DNA from: Pseudomonadota bacterium
Lineage (GTDB): Bacteria; Pseudomonadota; Alphaproteobacteria; Rhizobiales; Hyphomicrobiaceae
Length of the DNA: 6,367 nt
Assembly: GCA_023392135.1 (NCBI GenBank)
Contig: JAEVZQ010000167.1
Location: 1 to 6,367, forward strand
Direction of reading: 5' to 3'
The notes under the pieces are model-generated. The model searched no databases and was not told where the DNA came from. It saw nothing but the letters and a program-made list of their open reading frames with translations. Shown here one piece after another: positions 4,429 to 6,367 of this stretch. The stretch's first letter is position 1, and each line of letters opens with the position of its first letter. Made by a program: the position numbers and the translations under genes.

Positions 4429-5223
4429 ATGCGGCCTGAATACGAGACCTTGCGCCTGGACGAGCCCGTTGAGCACGTCACTGTCGTGACGATGAACCGG
4501 CCGCAGGCTCTCAATGCAATGAACACGCAGATGATGGCCGATCTGCGTGACTGTTTCAGCTCCTACTATGTCGATCAGGGCGAAACCCGCTGCCTCGTGC
4601 TGACCGGGGCAGGCGAAAAAGGCTTTTGCGCCGGCGCCGACCTGAAGGAGCGCAACGGCATGACGGACGCGACCTGGCGCCGCCAGCACGCCATCATCGA
4701 GCAGGCGATCCGCGCCATCATGGAATGCCCGATCCCCGTCATCGCCGCGGTGAATGGCGCCGCTTACGCCGGGGGTTGCGAGCTGGCGCTGGCGTGCGAC
4801 TTCATTTACGCCGCACCTCACGCCCGCTTCGCCCAAACGGAAGTCGCCCTCGGCATCATCCCCGGCGCGATGGGCACCCAGAACCTTCCGCGAGCCGTCG
4901 GCATCCGCAGGGCCAAAGAGATCATTCTGACCGCAACCCCGTTTGCGGCTGAAGAAGGCTTGGCATGGGGTCTCGTCAACAAGCTGGTCCCGGCGGAGCG
5001 GCTTATGGACGATGTGCTCGCCGCGGCGGGCCGTATCGCCGCGAATGCGCCGGTTGCGGTCCGTCAGGCCAAGCGGTCCATGGACAAATCTCAGGACATC
5101 GATCGAGCCAACGGTTACAGCTACGAGATCGAGGCCTACAATCGCACCGTCGGCACCGAAGACCGGGTCGAGGGCATCCGCGCCTTCAACGAGAAGCGCA
5201 AGCCGGTCTTCAATGGCCGTTGA
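4429..5223 (+). CDS. Enoyl-CoA hydratase (crotonase family)
   Basis: This 264-residue protein has the usual length of a bacterial crotonase. It would add water across the double bond of a 2-enoyl-CoA. VTMNRPQALNAMN (20-32) is the typical N-terminal motif. The oxyanion hole is formed by backbone near A68-A70 (KGFCAGADL, 64-72) and G115-G116 (AAYAGGCELALACD, 111-124). Both hydratase glutamates are present by alignment with rat mitochondrial hydratase E144 and E164: E118 in GGCEL and E138 in FAQTEVALGIIPGAMGTQ. That argues for a true hydratase over an isomerase or hydrolase. The usual PGAGGTQ is PGAMGTQ here. The ATG at 4429 has AGGGGAG directly upstream and fits the family N-terminus; an upstream in-frame TTG at 4348 is less likely. 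The dehydrogenase follows after 39 bases, so the two probably form an operon. The substrate chain is not determined. Confidence 0.92.
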   Translation: MRPEYETLRLDEPVEHVTVVTMNRPQALNAMNTQMMADLRDCFSSYYVDQGETRCLVLTGAGEKGFCAGADLKERNGMTDATWRRQHAIIEQAIRAIMECPIPVIAAVNGAAYAGGCELALACDFIYAAPHARFAQTEVALGIIPGAMGTQNLPRAVGIRRAKEIILTATPFAAEEGLAWGLVNKLVPAERLMDDVLAAAGRIAANAPVAVRQAKRSMDKSQDIDRANGYSYEIEAYNRTVGTEDRVEGIRAFNEKRKPVFNGR

Positions 5224-5262
5224 TTCGGAAGTCAGCAGCAAAGCCTCAGGTGAATTCGAGCG

Positions 5263-6367
5263 ATGACTGAGCCCGCAATCGGATCCGTCTCTATTCCCAT
5301 CGATCCGGAATGGCAGGAGCTGCGTGAAGGCGTCCGCCGGATCTGCGCGGAATTCCCCAACGAATACTGGGTGAGGCTCGACCACGAAGCAGCCTATCCG
5401 ACCGACTTCGTGAATGCTTTGACCGAGGCCGGCTATCTGGCTGCATTGATTCCCGAGGAGTACGGCGGTTCCGGGCTGCCGCTCAGCGCGGCCTGCGCCG
5501 TGCTCGAAACCATCCACGAGCAGGGCTGCAATGCCGCCGCCTGCCATGCCCAGATGTATACGATGGGCACGGTCCTGCGGCACGGATCGGAAGCGCAAAA
5601 GCGCAAGTACCTCCCCGGAATCGCCTCGGGCGAGCTGCGCCTGCAGGCGTTCGGCGTCACAGAGCCGACGACCGGCAGCGACACCACCCAGCTCAAGACC
5701 CGGGCAGAGAAGAAGGGCCACCGCTATGTCGTGACGGGCCAGAAGGTCTGGACGAGCCGCGCCATGCAATCCGACCTGATGCTACTGCTGGCGCGGACCA
5801 CTCCAGCGGATCAGGTGCGGAAACGCTCGGAGGGGCTATCCGTCTTTCTCGTCGATCTGCGCGAGGCACGAGGCCGCGGTCTCGAGCTGAAGAAGATCGA
5901 CGCCATGATCAATCACAACACCTGCGAGGTGTTCATCGACAATCTCGAGGTGCCGGCGGAAAATCTCATCGGCGAAGAGGGCAAAGGCTTCCGTTATATC
6001 GTCGACAGCATGAACGCCGAGCGCATCCTGATTGCGTCGGAGTGCCTAGGTGATGCTCACTACTTCATCCGGCGCGCCACGGAATACGGTGGCGAGCGCG
6101 TCGTCTTCGGGCGCCCAATCGGCCAGAACCAAGCCATTCAGTTCCCGATCGCCCGAGCCCATGCGGAGACCGTCGCGGCCAGTCTGGTCGTGGCCAAGGC
6201 CGCGGCCCTGTTCGCCGCCGAGCGCGACTGCGGGACCGAGGCCAACATGGGCAAAATGCTAGCATCGGAGGCCGCGTGGCACGCGGGCGAGGCCTGCATG
6301 CAAACCTTCGGCGGCTTCGCTTACGCGCGCGAGTACGGCATCGAGCGCAAGTGGCGGGAAACGCGAC
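5263..6367 (+). CDS. Acyl-CoA dehydrogenase family protein, 3' end outside window
   Basis: The visible 368 residues cover nearly all of a typical 380-390 residue flavoprotein that oxidises acyl-CoA to 2-enoyl-CoA using FAD and passes electrons to ETF. Motifs in order: GYLAALIPEEYGGSGLP (57-73), FGVTEPTTGSD (130-140, FAD and substrate signature), VTGQKVWTSRA (157-167), VPAENLIGEEGKGF (230-243), MNAERILIASECLG (250-263), FGRPIGQNQAIQF (282-294), and TFGGFAYAREYGIERKWRETR (348-368) near the edge. E253 in NAERI aligns with the catalytic Glu254 of human isovaleryl-CoA dehydrogenase and Glu261 of long-chain dehydrogenase. The other possible catalytic Glu position, near the C-terminus, lies outside the window. 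AGGTGA at 5248-5253 supports the ATG at 5263. The hydratase upstream would use a product of this type of reaction, though not necessarily the same substrate. Confidence 0.93.
   Translation, partial: MTEPAIGSVSIPIDPEWQELREGVRRICAEFPNEYWVRLDHEAAYPTDFVNALTEAGYLAALIPEEYGGSGLPLSAACAVLETIHEQGCNAAACHAQMYTMGTVLRHGSEAQKRKYLPGIASGELRLQAFGVTEPTTGSDTTQLKTRAEKKGHRYVVTGQKVWTSRAMQSDLMLLLARTTPADQVRKRSEGLSVFLVDLREARGRGLELKKIDAMINHNTCEVFIDNLEVPAENLIGEEGKGFRYIVDSMNAERILIASECLGDAHYFIRRATEYGGERVVFGRPIGQNQAIQFPIARAHAETVAASLVVAKAAALFAAERDCGTEANMGKMLASEAAWHAGEACMQTFGGFAYAREYGIERKWRETR

Noticed and set aside
4276..5769. 497-codon open frame on the minus strand opposite the hydratase and dehydrogenase
   Set aside because: It runs antisense to two clear enzyme genes and its translation shows no recognisable domain. 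Long antisense frames are expected from GC-rich third codon positions.
1..6367. CRISPR arrays, tRNA or rRNA genes, insertion sequences or attachment sites
   Set aside because: No regularly spaced repeats, RNA gene signatures, transposase or integrase fragments were seen on either strand.

Overview
The window looks like ordinary chromosome from a GC-rich alphaproteobacterium. I base this on the strong GC bias at third codon positions, the long antisense shadow frames that go with it, the closest-looking protein types, and a perfect match to the alphaproteobacterial EcfG (general stress sigma factor) promoter consensus. There are no rRNA or tRNA genes, insertion sequences or CRISPR arrays.

Layout. 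Bases 1-837 (minus strand) hold most of a baeRF-type protein, a bacterial relative of the archaeo-eukaryotic release factor eRF1. Its 3' end lies beyond the left edge. An EcfG-type promoter (GGAAC-N17-CGTT) sits about 50 bases before its start codon. Divergent from it are two exported proteins: a small Cys-containing TPR protein with a peptidoglycan-binding-like C-terminus (1132-1764), and a PCuAC-type periplasmic copper chaperone (1874-2383). The short region between these two can fold. Convergent with them is the polyamine pair on the minus strand, transcribed speD (3553-4128) then speE (2488-3402): S-adenosylmethionine decarboxylase makes decarboxylated AdoMet, and spermidine synthase transfers its aminopropyl group to putrescine. 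A very stable imperfect stem-loop lies between the two genes, together with a possible 42-codon small ORF whose stop overlaps the speE start.

A 300-base divergent region (4129-4428) separates speD from a plus-strand fatty-acid or branched-chain acyl-CoA operon: an enoyl-CoA hydratase (4429-5223), then an acyl-CoA dehydrogenase (5263 to the right edge, incomplete). This region contains a duplicated 17-base block, a run of eight C, two inverted repeats, a candidate promoter, and a strong Shine-Dalgarno sequence that does not belong to the most likely start.

How the genes relate. SpeD and SpeE are consecutive pathway steps, and the hydratase and dehydrogenase act on adjacent steps of beta-oxidation-like acyl-CoA breakdown. 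The other genes have no obvious shared function. The observations most worth following are the stress-type promoter on the baeRF gene and the structured speD-speE spacer. I see no clear evidence of a wholly new multi-gene system.
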